DNA of 64,000 nucleotides from DASZHJ01 sp035581425 (GTDB lineage Bacteria > Pseudomonadota > Alphaproteobacteria > ATCC43930 > CGMCC-115725). This document shows, one piece after another, positions 8,297 to 16,874 of the stretch. A program made the translations under genes and the position numbers. The notes under the pieces were generated by a model that worked only from the letters and a program-made list of their open reading frames with translations, ran no database searches and was not told the DNA's origin. Location: positions 1-64,000 of the forward strand of contig DATJVP010000060.1 of the NCBI GenBank assembly GCA_035581425.1, given 5' to 3'. Each line of letters starts with the position of its first letter. The stretch's first letter is position 1.

Positions 8297-9583
8297 ATGA
8301 CCACGCTCGGACTGGACAGCCCCGACGATCACCTGAGCCGCCCCGATATCGGCCGCGAACCGCCCTCCGGGCCATGGACCTTCCAATTCCTCAACCTGGT
8401 GCTGGGCGGGCTCGGCCTTTTTGGAAGGCCGCTTACGACGCGCGATCTTCTGAACGCAGCGCAAAGACGGACGGGCCTCGCGGATTTCGGGGACTGGGAT
8501 ATCGAGGAGCCGCTTGGCGTCCTCATTAAGAGCTATGAGACTGAGTCAAGCCTGAGTCCTTTCGGGCGCATGGCTGCGCGCTGGGACCTCCTGCGATTTC
8601 TCTCGAACCTGCTTCAGCTCCGGGAGGAGGAGCGGAGGAATCCCGCGATCCTCGATGAGAAGATCGAGCGCCCGATATTCATCACGGGCCTGCCGCGGAG
8701 CGGCACCTCCTTCCTGCATGAGCTTCTCTGCGAGGACCCCGGCAATCTCGCGGTGCGGTGCTGGGAAGCGATCTATCCCCTGCCGCTCAATTCCAGGGGA
8801 CCGGCAGAACGCGACATCGACCGCCGACGCAGGAAGGTTGCCCGCCAGCTCGCGAGCTTCGAGCGCATCGCGCCCGAAATCCGCAGCCTCCACCCGATGG
8901 TCGCGGATACGCCGCAGGAATGCACGGAGATCACCGGTCACGTGTTCCTGGGTATGCGCTTCGACACCACGCACCACATTCCCTCTTATCGGCGCTGGCT
9001 CGACGGGCGCAGCCTCGCGCCCGCCTACCGCTTTCATAAGCGCTTCCTGCAGCACCTGCAGCACCGCAGGGGCCGAGGGCAGTGGATCCTCAAATGCCCG
9101 GATCACGTCTTCGCGCTCGACGCCGTGCGCGAGGTCTATCCCGACGCGCGCTTCGTCTTCATGCATCGCGATCCGCTCTCGGTGCTGCCATCGGTCGCGC
9201 GCCTCACGGAGACGCTGCGCCGCCCCTTCACGGTGCGGCTCGACCGACTGCAGATCGGCGCGGAGGTGAGCGAGCGCTGGGCAAGGGGAGCAAAGATCCT
9301 GGTCGCGAGCGCCCCATCCTTCGCGGACGGACCCTCGCCAGCATTTCATCTGCCCTTCGGGCGCTTCGTGCGGGATCCCGCCGCCGCGGTCGAGGCGGTC
9401 TACGCCCATTTCGACATCGGGCTCGGTGCCGAGACGGCGGCGCGCGTGCGAGCGCTCGTCGCGGCCAGGCCCAATGGGGGGAACGGCCGTAACCACGGGC
9501 GGCTCGAGGATTATGGCCTCGATGCAGAGCGCGAGCGGCCGCGCTTTGCCGAGTACATGGAATTCTTCGGCCTCGAAGCCTAA
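8297..9583 (+). CDS. Sulfotransferase family protein
   Basis: Probable PAPS-dependent sulfotransferase, 428 aa. The 5'-phosphosulfate loop is FITGLPRSGTSFLHELL near residues 127-143 and the 3'-phosphate motif is VFMHRDPLSVLPS near residue 285. The C-terminal part ends with the GRNHGRLEDYGL pattern seen in the Stf0/Sulfotransfer_3-like group. The ATG at 8297 follows the urt-ure terminator. The next gene begins close behind, and both following genes belong to hopanoid-associated families, so a sulfated lipid or polyisoprenoid acceptor is possible but unproven. The acceptor cannot be read from the sequence. Confidence 0.82.
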   Translation: MTTLGLDSPDDHLSRPDIGREPPSGPWTFQFLNLVLGGLGLFGRPLTTRDLLNAAQRRTGLADFGDWDIEEPLGVLIKSYETESSLSPFGRMAARWDLLRFLSNLLQLREEERRNPAILDEKIERPIFITGLPRSGTSFLHELLCEDPGNLAVRCWEAIYPLPLNSRGPAERDIDRRRRKVARQLASFERIAPEIRSLHPMVADTPQECTEITGHVFLGMRFDTTHHIPSYRRWLDGRSLAPAYRFHKRFLQHLQHRRGRGQWILKCPDHVFALDAVREVYPDARFVFMHRDPLSVLPSVARLTETLRRPFTVRLDRLQIGAEVSERWARGAKILVASAPSFADGPSPAFHLPFGRFVRDPAAAVEAVYAHFDIGLGAETAARVRALVAARPNGGNGRNHGRLEDYGLDAERERPRFAEYMEFFGLEA

Positions 9584-9653
9584 TATGCGCGACGCGACGA
9601 CGGGCTGCGCCCTGGTGCATGCTCGCGTCGTTCGTTTGCGAAGGGGTCTCGAC

Positions 9654-10649
9654 GTGAGTGCTGCCGAAGAGGCAACGGAAGTCGGCGTCCGGAGGGGCTG
9701 GCGCGCGCGGGCACCCGCGATCGCCTGGCTCGTCGGCGGAATAGCGCTGACGGTTTGGCTCATCGTCCATTTCGGCGCGCCCGCGGTGGCGGAGGCGCTG
9801 CGCACGGCCGGCTGGAGTGGGCTCGTCGCGGTATCGGCGTTCCACCTCATCGCGACGACCTTGATGGGCCTCGCCTGGTGGCGTCTCGGTGGCAAAGGAC
9901 CGCGCTGGATCTTCATCTGGGGCCGGCTCGTCCGCGATGCCGGCTCGGAGGTGCTACCGCTCTCGCAGATCGGCGGCTCGCTGCTCGGCGCGCGCTCCGT
10001 CATGCTGCATGGGATCGAGAGCGCGCTTGCGGCGGCCTCGGTCGTCGGCGACATCACTCTCGAATTCTGCTCGCAGATCGTGTTCGTGACCTTGGGCGCG
10101 GCGCTGCTGCTCTGGCTCGAACCCGACTCCGACCTCGCGCATCCCGTCCTGATCGGGCTCGTCATCGCGCTCGCGGCCGCGGCGGCGATGATCTCGCTGC
10201 AGCGCCGGGAGTCGGATTTCTTCGTCCGCGCGGCACGCCGCGTCGCCTCCGCGACGATCGGCGCGGCGCTCGCGGGCGCCGCTGCGGTGCAGACGGAGCT
10301 GCGGGCGATCTACCGGTCCGATCGCATCTGGCTCTCGTTCATACTGCATTTCCTCGCCTGGATCGCGACGGCGGCCGAGGCCTGGCTCGCGCTCCGGATC
10401 ATGGGCGCCGATCTCGATTTCACCGTGGTGCTGACGCTCGAAAGCCTCGTCTATGCAATGCGCGCCATGGCCTTCCTCGTGCCCAACGCGATCGGCGTGC
10501 AGGAGGGAGCCTACGTCGTCCTAGGGGCTGCGCTCGGCTTGCCGCCCGGTCTCGCGCTCGGCCTGTCGCTCCTGAAACGGGGCCGCGACCTGCTGCTGGG
10601 CATTCCAGTCCTCCTCACTTGGCAGCTCCTCGAGAGCAAGCGTCGTTAA
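9654..10649 (+). CDS. hpnL: HpnL-like flippase-domain membrane protein (UPF0104 family)
   Basis: Integral membrane protein of the lysylphosphatidylglycerol synthase transmembrane / HpnL group, 331 aa, with about eight hydrophobic helices. Family marks include PLSQIGG (residues about 100-106), the PNAIGVQEGAYVVLG segment and KRGRDLLLG near the C-terminus. A GTG start at 9654 is preferred because AAGGGG lies about 7 nt upstream and the length fits. An ATG at 9585, immediately after the sulfotransferase stop, would add 23 residues. It is followed by an HpnN-type transporter, the usual HpnL partner. The role is inferred to be lipid or hopanoid translocation or maturation. Confidence 0.78.
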   Translation: MSAAEEATEVGVRRGWRARAPAIAWLVGGIALTVWLIVHFGAPAVAEALRTAGWSGLVAVSAFHLIATTLMGLAWWRLGGKGPRWIFIWGRLVRDAGSEVLPLSQIGGSLLGARSVMLHGIESALAAASVVGDITLEFCSQIVFVTLGAALLLWLEPDSDLAHPVLIGLVIALAAAAAMISLQRRESDFFVRAARRVASATIGAALAGAAAVQTELRAIYRSDRIWLSFILHFLAWIATAAEAWLALRIMGADLDFTVVLTLESLVYAMRAMAFLVPNAIGVQEGAYVVLGAALGLPPGLALGLSLLKRGRDLLLGIPVLLTWQLLESKRR

Positions 10650-10685
10650 GTCGGCGGCGCCGAAGCAGATGCTTCCCTGGCACGA

Positions 10686-13301
10686 ATGCGGATCGAGGAA
10701 TTGCGCGCCCGCCTCGCACTGATCGAACGGCTCGTCGCCTTTGCCTCGCATAGGGCGTGGCTGACGCTGCTCGCCACGGCGGTGCTCACCGCCCTCGGTG
10801 CCTGGTACGCGGCAGGACATTTCGCGATGACGACCGATACCGCGAAGCTGATTTCGCCGGATCTGGAATGGCGAAAGGACCTGACGGCGGTCAACGAGGC
10901 CTTTCCCCAGCGCGCGGACCTCATTGCGATCGTCATCGACGGCGCGACCCCGGAACTCGCGAGCAAGTCGGCGCGGGAACTCGCGATGCGCCTCAGCGCC
11001 CGCCAGGACCTCTTCAATTTTGTGCAGGAGCCGGATGGCGGCGAGTTCTTCGCCCGGAACGGCCTACTGTTCCTCTCGACCGACGATGTCGGCGACACCA
11101 CGCGCGCGCTGATCCGCGCGCAGCCATTCCTCGGCGCGCTCGCGGCCGATCCGAGCCTCCGCGGGTTGATGGAGAGCCTCTCGACGGTGCTGCTGGGCGT
11201 GCAGCACGGCGACGCGAAGCTCAGTGAGATCGACCCGGCGATGCGGGGGCTCGCCGACGCGCTCGGAAGCGTCGTGCGCGGCCGGACCGTCTTCTTCTCC
11301 TGGGAGACCATCGTCTCCGACCACCCGGCCGGCCTCCGCCAGCTCCGTCGCATCGTCCTGGCGCAGCCGAAGCTCGACAACAGCCAGCTCGTGCCTGCGG
11401 CGGCGGCGACGGCGGCGATCCGTGCCGCCGCGCGCGAGCTCCAGCTCGACTCCGACCACGGTGTCCGGGTGCGGCTCACGGGATCGGTCGTGCTCGCGGA
11501 CGAGGAGTTCGCGACGCTCGCGCAGCGCGCCGACCTCATCGGAGCTTTGATGTTGGCGGCGCTCGTGCTGATGCTCTGGCTCGCCGTGCATTCCCTACGG
11601 ATCATCGTCGCGATCCTGGTTACGACCTTCACGGGTCTTCTCCTCACCGCGAGCCTCGGCCTCTTGCTCGTGGGTCGATTCAACCTGATCTCGGTTGCAT
11701 TCATCCCGCTCTTCGTCGGCCTCGGCGTCGACTTCTCAATCCAGTTCGCCGTGCGCTATCGCGCGGAACGACTCGAGCACCGCCGGCTGGACACCGCGCT
11801 TGGCGCGGCCGGAGCCAGTATCGGAGGCACCCTCGCACTCGCCGCGGCGGCGATCGGCACCGGCTTCTTCGCTTTCCTTCCGACGGAATACATCGGCGCC
11901 GCCGAGCTCGGCCTCATCGCGGGCACGGGCATGCTGATCGCCTTCCTGCTGAGCGTGCTTCTACTGCCGGCGCTACTGAAGATCCTGAAGCCGTCCGCGG
12001 AGGCGAGGGAGATCGGCTTCGTCAGTCTTGCTCCCCTCAATCGGCATCTCCTGCGCTACCGGTGGCGCGTGCTGGCGCTGGCAGCGGCGACGGCGGTCGT
12101 CTGCGCGGCGCTCCTGCCGTTCCTGCGTTTCGACTTCAATCCGCTCAATCTACGCAGCACGAGATCGGAGTCCGTCTCGACCTTGCTCGACCTGCTCAAG
12201 GACCCCGATCGGACGCCCAACACCATCGATATACTGGCGCCCTCGCTCGCCGATGCGAACGCGCTCGCGGCCGAGCTCAAGAAGCTGCCGGAGGTCGCGC
12301 GGGCGGCGACGCTCGACAGCTTCGTCCCGGACCAGCAGAAGGAGAAGCTCCAGCTCATCGAGGACGCGGCATTGCTGCTTGGGCCGACGCTCGACCCTCC
12401 GACCGTACGGCCCGCGGGGACCGATGCCGAAATCGCCAAGAGCATCGGCGCCACCGCGCGCGACCTCGCCAAGGCGGCGGAGAAAGAGGGTTCGCAGAGG
12501 GTCGCCGCCGATACCAGGCGGCTCGCGGCGGTGCTGGAGGCGCTTGCCAACGGTCCACCGGAGCTGCGCGCGCGAGCTTCCGAGATGCTCATCCCGCCGC
12601 TCAAGGTCATGCTGACGAACATCCGCAATGCGTTGCAGGCGAAACCGGTCACGGCGGCGTCGCTGCCGCCCGACCTCGTGCGCGACTGGGTGACGCCCGA
12701 CGGGCGTGCCAAGGTGCAGGTATTCCCGAGCGGCAATTCCAACGACAACCGCACGCTCGAGCGCTTCGTCGCGGCCGTGCGCAAGGTCGCCCCGCATCCG
12801 ACGGGAGCGCCGGTCTCGATCCAGGAGGCCGCGCGCATGATCGTAGGCGCCTTCGTCGAGGCGGGCGTTCTGTCGTTCCTCGCGGTGGCCGGTCTCCTCG
12901 CGATCACCCTGCGGCGCTCGCGCGACGTCGCCTATACGATGATCCCGATAATGCTGGGCGGTCTTCTCACGCTCGCGAGCTGCGTCATCGTGGGACAGTC
13001 CATCAACTTCGCCAATATCATCGGCCTGCCGCTGCTATTCGGGCTCGGCGTCGCCTTCAACATCTATTTCGTGCGCGCCTGGCGCGGCGGAGAGGCGCGG
13101 CTCCTGCAATCGAGCCTGACCCGCGCCGTACTCTTCAGCGCGCTCGCGACCGGCACCGCCTTCGGGAGCCTATGGCTCTCGCCGCATCCGGGGACGGCGA
13201 GCCTCGGCAAGCTCCTGATGATCTCCCTGGGCTGGACGCTCGTGACGACGCTGCTCTTCGAGCCCGCCCTTCTCGGCACGCCCAAGCGCTCTCCGCGCTG
13301 A
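10686..13301 (+). CDS. hpnN: HpnN-like hopanoid-associated RND (MMPL) transporter
   Basis: Inner-membrane RND superfamily lipid transporter, 871 aa. Two halves each have one N-terminal helix, a large periplasmic domain (residues about 45-275 and 475-715) and five clustered helices. The first half carries PLFVGLGVDFSIQFAVRYR, the conserved Asp-containing helix of MMPL/HpnN proteins. In characterised Rhodopseudomonas, HpnN moves hopanoids to the outer membrane. The opening region with a DTAKLISPDLEWRKD segment matches the HpnN family. It lies 36 nt after the HpnL-like gene. No squalene-hopene cyclase is in the window. Confidence 0.85.
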   Translation: MRIEELRARLALIERLVAFASHRAWLTLLATAVLTALGAWYAAGHFAMTTDTAKLISPDLEWRKDLTAVNEAFPQRADLIAIVIDGATPELASKSARELAMRLSARQDLFNFVQEPDGGEFFARNGLLFLSTDDVGDTTRALIRAQPFLGALAADPSLRGLMESLSTVLLGVQHGDAKLSEIDPAMRGLADALGSVVRGRTVFFSWETIVSDHPAGLRQLRRIVLAQPKLDNSQLVPAAAATAAIRAAARELQLDSDHGVRVRLTGSVVLADEEFATLAQRADLIGALMLAALVLMLWLAVHSLRIIVAILVTTFTGLLLTASLGLLLVGRFNLISVAFIPLFVGLGVDFSIQFAVRYRAERLEHRRLDTALGAAGASIGGTLALAAAAIGTGFFAFLPTEYIGAAELGLIAGTGMLIAFLLSVLLLPALLKILKPSAEAREIGFVSLAPLNRHLLRYRWRVLALAAATAVVCAALLPFLRFDFNPLNLRSTRSESVSTLLDLLKDPDRTPNTIDILAPSLADANALAAELKKLPEVARAATLDSFVPDQQKEKLQLIEDAALLLGPTLDPPTVRPAGTDAEIAKSIGATARDLAKAAEKEGSQRVAADTRRLAAVLEALANGPPELRARASEMLIPPLKVMLTNIRNALQAKPVTAASLPPDLVRDWVTPDGRAKVQVFPSGNSNDNRTLERFVAAVRKVAPHPTGAPVSIQEAARMIVGAFVEAGVLSFLAVAGLLAITLRRSRDVAYTMIPIMLGGLLTLASCVIVGQSINFANIIGLPLLFGLGVAFNIYFVRAWRGGEARLLQSSLTRAVLFSALATGTAFGSLWLSPHPGTASLGKLLMISLGWTLVTTLLFEPALLGTPKRSPR

Positions 13302-13486
13302 GCGGCCGCGGTTAGCGCGCCTCGAGCTGCGACGGCTTCTTCTTCTGCCCGGTCAGGCACGAGCAGCGAGCCGCGCCAGCGCGAGAAGCAGCCCCGTCGC
13401 GATATGCCGTACGCGCAAGCTTCGGATCGGGTCCGTGGCGCTATCGTCCGCTAGTGCGGTTCAAGCCTCGCGGTGCCACGGCGCGT

Positions 13487-14422
13487 TCATCCGTGCCCCC
13501 ACTCGATGCCGTGCGCGCTTCCGCTGACGGTCGTGCCGGCGTCGCCGCGGAGGATCGCGGGCAGATCCTTGAGCGCGCCGATCGCGGCCTGCTTCCCGGT
13601 CTTCTCCGCGAACTGGCAGGCAGCATCGACCTTGGGCCCCATCGAGCCCGCCGGGAAGGAGAACTCCCGGATCGCCGACGGATGCGCCCGGCGGAACGCC
13701 TTCGCGCTCGGCGTGCCCCAATCGAGGAAGACGGCCTCGGTGTCGGTCGCCATGATGAAGAAATCCGCGCCGAGCTCGCGCGCCAGGAGCTCGGAGCAAA
13801 GGTCCTTGTCGATCACGGCCTCGATGCCCCGGAGCTTGCGGCCGGCCTCATAGACCGTCGGGATGCCGCCGCCGCCTGCGGCGATCACCACCGTTCCGTG
13901 GTCGAGCAGCCACTTCATCGGCCTGATCTCGAAGATCCGCTTCGGGATCGGCGATGGGACGACGCGGCGCCACTTGTCGCCGTCCTTCTTCATGACATAG
14001 CCCTTTTCCTTCTCGAGCCGCCGCGCGTCGGCCTCGGTATAGATTGGGCCTATGAACTTCGTCGGGTTCTTGAAGCCGGGATCGTCGCGATCGACTTCGA
14101 CCATGGTGAGGATGGTTGCGAAGGGCACCTCGAAGGGCAGGAGATTCCCGAGCTCCTGCTCGATCATGTAGCCGATCATCCCTTCGGTCTGCGCACCCAG
14201 AACGTCGAGCGGATAGGCCTCGTCGGGCTTGTAGGCGGCGCCCTGCAGCGCCAGCAGGCCCACTTGCGGCCCGTTGCCGTGGGTGATGACGAGCTGGTTG
14301 CCGGGATGGATCGCCGCGAGCGCCCGGGCCGCGATCTCCACGTTGGCGCGCTGCGCCTCCGCTGTCATGGGCTCGCCCCGGCGAAGCAGCGCGTTGCCTC
14401 CGAGCGCCACGAGGATGCGCAT
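13487..14422 (-). CDS. arcC: Carbamate kinase
   Basis: Carbamate kinase makes ATP and carbamate from carbamoyl phosphate and ADP, the last step of the arginine deiminase pathway. 311 aa, normal length. The amino-acid-kinase fold is evident: N-terminal ALGGNALL, THGNGPQVG, AAGGGGIPT and the GSMGPKVDAA segment near the C-terminus. The gene appears intact. It is transcribed after a fusion remnant of arcA and arcB (14427-14693), 4 nt away. With the pathway's upstream enzymes lost here, the carbamoyl phosphate source would have to be elsewhere. Confidence 0.93.
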   Translation of the reverse strand: MRILVALGGNALLRRGEPMTAEAQRANVEIAARALAAIHPGNQLVITHGNGPQVGLLALQGAAYKPDEAYPLDVLGAQTEGMIGYMIEQELGNLLPFEVPFATILTMVEVDRDDPGFKNPTKFIGPIYTEADARRLEKEKGYVMKKDGDKWRRVVPSPIPKRIFEIRPMKWLLDHGTVVIAAGGGGIPTVYEAGRKLRGIEAVIDKDLCSELLARELGADFFIMATDTEAVFLDWGTPSAKAFRRAHPSAIREFSFPAGSMGPKVDAACQFAEKTGKQAAIGALKDLPAILRGDAGTTVSGSAHGIEWGHG

Positions 14423-14426
14423 GACG

Positions 14427-14693
14427 TCAACCCCCGAGCATCGCGACCAGGATCGCCTTGATCGTGTGCGTTCGGTTCTCTGCCTGCTTGAAAGCGATGT
14501 TCATCTCGGCTTCGAACACCTCCTCCGTCAACTCCATCGCAGCGAGGCCGAACTTCTCGTGAATGTCGCGCCCGACCTTGGTTTCGAGATTCTGGAAGGC
14601 CGGCAGGCAATGCGTGAACCTGACGCGGGGATGGCAGACCATGACCGTCCTGAGCTTCCCGACCTCGGAATGAATGCCGAATTTCCGCTTCAT
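14427..14693 (-). pseudogene. Arginine deiminase / ornithine carbamoyltransferase in-frame deletion fusion
   Basis: An 88-codon frame starting at the ATG complement of 14691-14693. Residues 1-22 (MKRKFGIHSEVGKLRTVMVC then HP) match the N-terminus of arginine deiminase. Residues 25-88 match the C-terminus of catabolic ornithine carbamoyltransferase: the HCLPAF active-site motif at 28-33, then the FGL, ELTEEVFE and AENRTHTIKA segments. About 95 percent of ArcA and most of ArcB are missing between them. The simplest reading is a single deletion inside an arcA-arcB-arcC operon that joined both genes in frame. The product lacks both active sites in full, so it is called a pseudogene even though it remains open. 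Confidence 0.75.
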
Positions 14694-15046
14694 GCCGGCC
14701 CTCGTCGAATTGGATGCGCCCGGCGCTTCCATGCGGTCGGCACGGCAGCACTCCTCCCTAAGGAGCGGTCTGCGCCGATCGCTGTCGGTGCTCGGTCCCA
14801 TGGGCGTCCCCGCGTCCGAATGCGGGCGCCCGTTCCCGTGCCGTTCAGGGTAAGCGTCGCCTTCGGGGATCGGTATCAATCCCATCCCCGAGTGCTCGCC
14901 CAAAAACGCTGTAGAGAGGGCCGCACGCGGCGTCGGTCGCTCTTGCTTCCTTGTGGTCATGGCGCGCGCGCGAAGACGGCCGATAATTGCGGGAACGGCG
15001 CACCACGCCGGAAATCGAACAAGAATCAGACACGGGGATCGGCGCC
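14694..15046. other. 353-nt intergenic region between the arc remnant and PPK2
   Basis: No gene is supported here. The region should hold the divergent promoters of the arc remnant/arcC (leftward) and the PPK2 gene (rightward). It contains GGGGAT and ATCCCC arms 13 nt apart around 14865-14889 and an imperfect FNR-like sequence (separate entry). I could not identify convincing -35/-10 pairs. Confidence 0.5.
14866..14879 (-). promoter_or_regulatory. Imperfect FNR/ANR-like site
   Basis: Read on the minus strand it is TTGATACCGATCCC, matching 8 of the 10 specified bases of TTGAT-N4-ATCAA. It lies 173 nt upstream of the arc remnant start. Arginine deiminase operons are often FNR/ANR-regulated, so the position is suggestive. 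The poor second half-site makes this tentative. Confidence 0.25.
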
Positions 15047-15829
15047 ATGTCCAAGATGAAGCGGAAGGATTACGAGAAGGAACTGCGACGGCTGCAAGCC
15101 GAGCTCTGTCACCTGCAGGCCTGGGTGAAGCTCAAGGGCCTCCGCGTGATGATCGTCTTCGAAGGTCGCGACGCCGCCGGAAAGGGCGGCACGATCAAGG
15201 CGATCACCGAGCGCGTGAGCCCCCGCGTCTTCCGGGTGATCGCGCTGCCCGCGCCCTCGGATCGCCAGAAGTCACAGATGTTTATGCAGCGCTACATCGA
15301 GCAGTTCCCCGCGGCGGGCGAGATCGTGATCTTCGATCGAAGCTGGTACAACCGCGCCGGTGTCGAGCGCGTCATGGGATTTGCCACGCGCGAGCAAGTC
15401 GAGCGCTTCCTGCAGCTCGCGCCGCAGGTCGAGAAATACGTCGTCGACAGCGGTATCGTGCTTATCAAGATTTGGCTCGAGGTCGGGCAGGAGCAGCAGG
15501 AGCTCCGGTTCAAGGCGCGGATCGACGATCCGGTTCGGCAGTGGAAGCTGAGCCCGATGGACGTCGAATCCTATCGGCGCTGGTACGAGTACTCGCGCGC
15601 GCGCGACCAGATGCTGGACGTGACCGACAGCAAGCACGCGCCCTGGTACCTCGTCCACTCCGACGACAAGAAACGGGCGCGCCTCAATATCATCTCCCAC
15701 ATCCTCGGCACGATTCCCTACAAGAAGGTGCCGGCGGAGAAGGTCAAGCTGCCGAAGCGCGACGGCAAGCACAAATACGACGATCGGAAGTCGCTGAAGG
15801 GGCGGAAGTTCCTGCCGGAAAAATATTGA
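15047..15829 (+). CDS. ppk2: Polyphosphate kinase 2 family protein
   Basis: Nucleotide kinase that uses polyphosphate as phosphate donor (or makes polyphosphate in reverse), cytoplasmic, 260 aa. Walker A is EGRDAAGKGGTIK (residues 39-51), Walker B includes FDRSWYNRAGVERV (residues about 96-109), and a lid region rich in conserved basic residues follows. The start at 15047 (MSKMKRKDYEKEL) gives the usual single-domain class I length; in-frame codons extend further upstream but lack resemblance. Divergent from the arc remnant and convergent with the cyclase gene. ADP versus GDP preference cannot be assigned. Confidence 0.9.
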   Translation: MSKMKRKDYEKELRRLQAELCHLQAWVKLKGLRVMIVFEGRDAAGKGGTIKAITERVSPRVFRVIALPAPSDRQKSQMFMQRYIEQFPAAGEIVIFDRSWYNRAGVERVMGFATREQVERFLQLAPQVEKYVVDSGIVLIKIWLEVGQEQQELRFKARIDDPVRQWKLSPMDVESYRRWYEYSRARDQMLDVTDSKHAPWYLVHSDDKKRARLNIISHILGTIPYKKVPAEKVKLPKRDGKHKYDDRKSLKGRKFLPEKY

Positions 15830-15839
15830 GCGCGGCTCA
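15827..15839. terminator. Short hairpin spanning two convergent stop codons
   Basis: TGAGC-gcg-GCTCA is a perfect 5-bp inverted repeat. It contains the ppk2 stop (15827-15829) and the complement of the cyclase stop (15837-15839). It may act as a weak bidirectional terminator, but it is very short and has no U tract. Confidence 0.25.
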
Positions 15840-16859
15840 GGGGCGGTACTCGTAGACCTGAACGGGCTCCTTCACGCCCCTGACGCTCGCGGGCGGGAGG
15901 GCGTGGAAGCGCGGATCGCGCTCGGCGTGTTCTCCCGCGACGTCCGCAGAGACAACGCAGGCGAGACCGCGCTCCTTCGCCACCTGCTCCATCCGTGCGG
16001 CGACGTTGATGGGATCGCCGAAAACGCCGATTGCCCGCTTGGTGTCGCCCTCCTCGGCGACGACGACGCGGCCGCCATGTACGCCGATGCGGAATTCCGG
16101 CACCAGCCCGAAACGCCCGCGATAGGCATCGGCCTCCCGTGCGATGACGGCGAAGACGGCGTCGATCGCGCGAAAGACGCGCGCGGGCGTTTTGCCGCCG
16201 CTCCAGTACCAGGTCGCTATCAATCCATCGCCGACGTAGAGATAGATGCGGCCGCCATTGTCGGTGATCGGGTTCGAGAGATCGAAGAGGAATTTTCGGA
16301 TGAGCTGCATGGCGCGCAGTGCACCGAGGCGCTCGGCGATCGCGGTCGAATCCCTCATGTCCAAGAAGACGAAGATCCGGTCCTCGAAGGCAGGCCGGTA
16401 GTATTTCCCGGTCAGCAGATAGAAAAGCGTGTCGGCACCGAGAAATCCGATGACGCGCATCGCGAGAATGCCCGCGAGCGCGCCGCCGATCGCCACGGGG
16501 ACGGCGTGCAGCAGCCGGTCGAAATCCGCCGGCATCTGCCGGATCGTGCCGAGAACGAGGTGCGAGAGCACCGAGCCCAGGAGCAGCAGCAGGCAGACGA
16601 CGGCCGTGTAGATCGCGATCGAGCCCAGCGGATGCATGCCGCGGAGACCGCGCCCCCAAGGGCGCTGCACGTAGAGCTGCTCGAAGAAGCCGACGCCCAA
16701 TCCCGCGAACATCGCCGTAAGTCCAGCCTGCAGCGGAGGCGCGCCCAGCATCGCCGCCGATACCGATCCCACCGTCGCGAAGATCACGGTTGCGACGGCT
16801 ATCGAGGCGAAGGCGGGTCGGCGCGCGAACGACGCGATCTTGTCCCACGCCGGACTCAT
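15837..16859 (-). CDS. Membrane-anchored class III adenylate/guanylate cyclase
   Basis: 340 aa. About four N-terminal hydrophobic segments (residues 18-150) precede a C-terminal class III cyclase domain (about 160-338). The two metal aspartates are D167 (FVFLDMRDST) and D211 (YVGDGL). The transition-state pair is N285 and R289 in DPINVAARME. The base-specifying Lys and Asp positions appear to be L207 and G278, so nucleotide preference is uncertain, though related rhizobial-type cyclases also vary here. It is convergent with ppk2, and its start lies 15 nt after the end of the AI-2E permease gene on the same strand. Confidence 0.85.
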   Translation of the reverse strand: MSPAWDKIASFARRPAFASIAVATVIFATVGSVSAAMLGAPPLQAGLTAMFAGLGVGFFEQLYVQRPWGRGLRGMHPLGSIAIYTAVVCLLLLLGSVLSHLVLGTIRQMPADFDRLLHAVPVAIGGALAGILAMRVIGFLGADTLFYLLTGKYYRPAFEDRIFVFLDMRDSTAIAERLGALRAMQLIRKFLFDLSNPITDNGGRIYLYVGDGLIATWYWSGGKTPARVFRAIDAVFAVIAREADAYRGRFGLVPEFRIGVHGGRVVVAEEGDTKRAIGVFGDPINVAARMEQVAKERGLACVVSADVAGEHAERDPRFHALPPASVRGVKEPVQVYEYRP

Positions 16860-16874
16860 GCGCGGCGGCGCGTC

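Noticed and set aside
8546..10165. A 539-codon minus-strand frame antisense to the sulfotransferase and HpnL-like gene
   Set aside because: No recognisable domain, no ribosome site, and both plus-strand genes are supported by motifs.
13302..13486. Possible small gene between hpnN and arcC
   Set aside because: Short frames on both strands have no start with a ribosome site and no recognisable sequence; the 185-nt gap appears non-coding.
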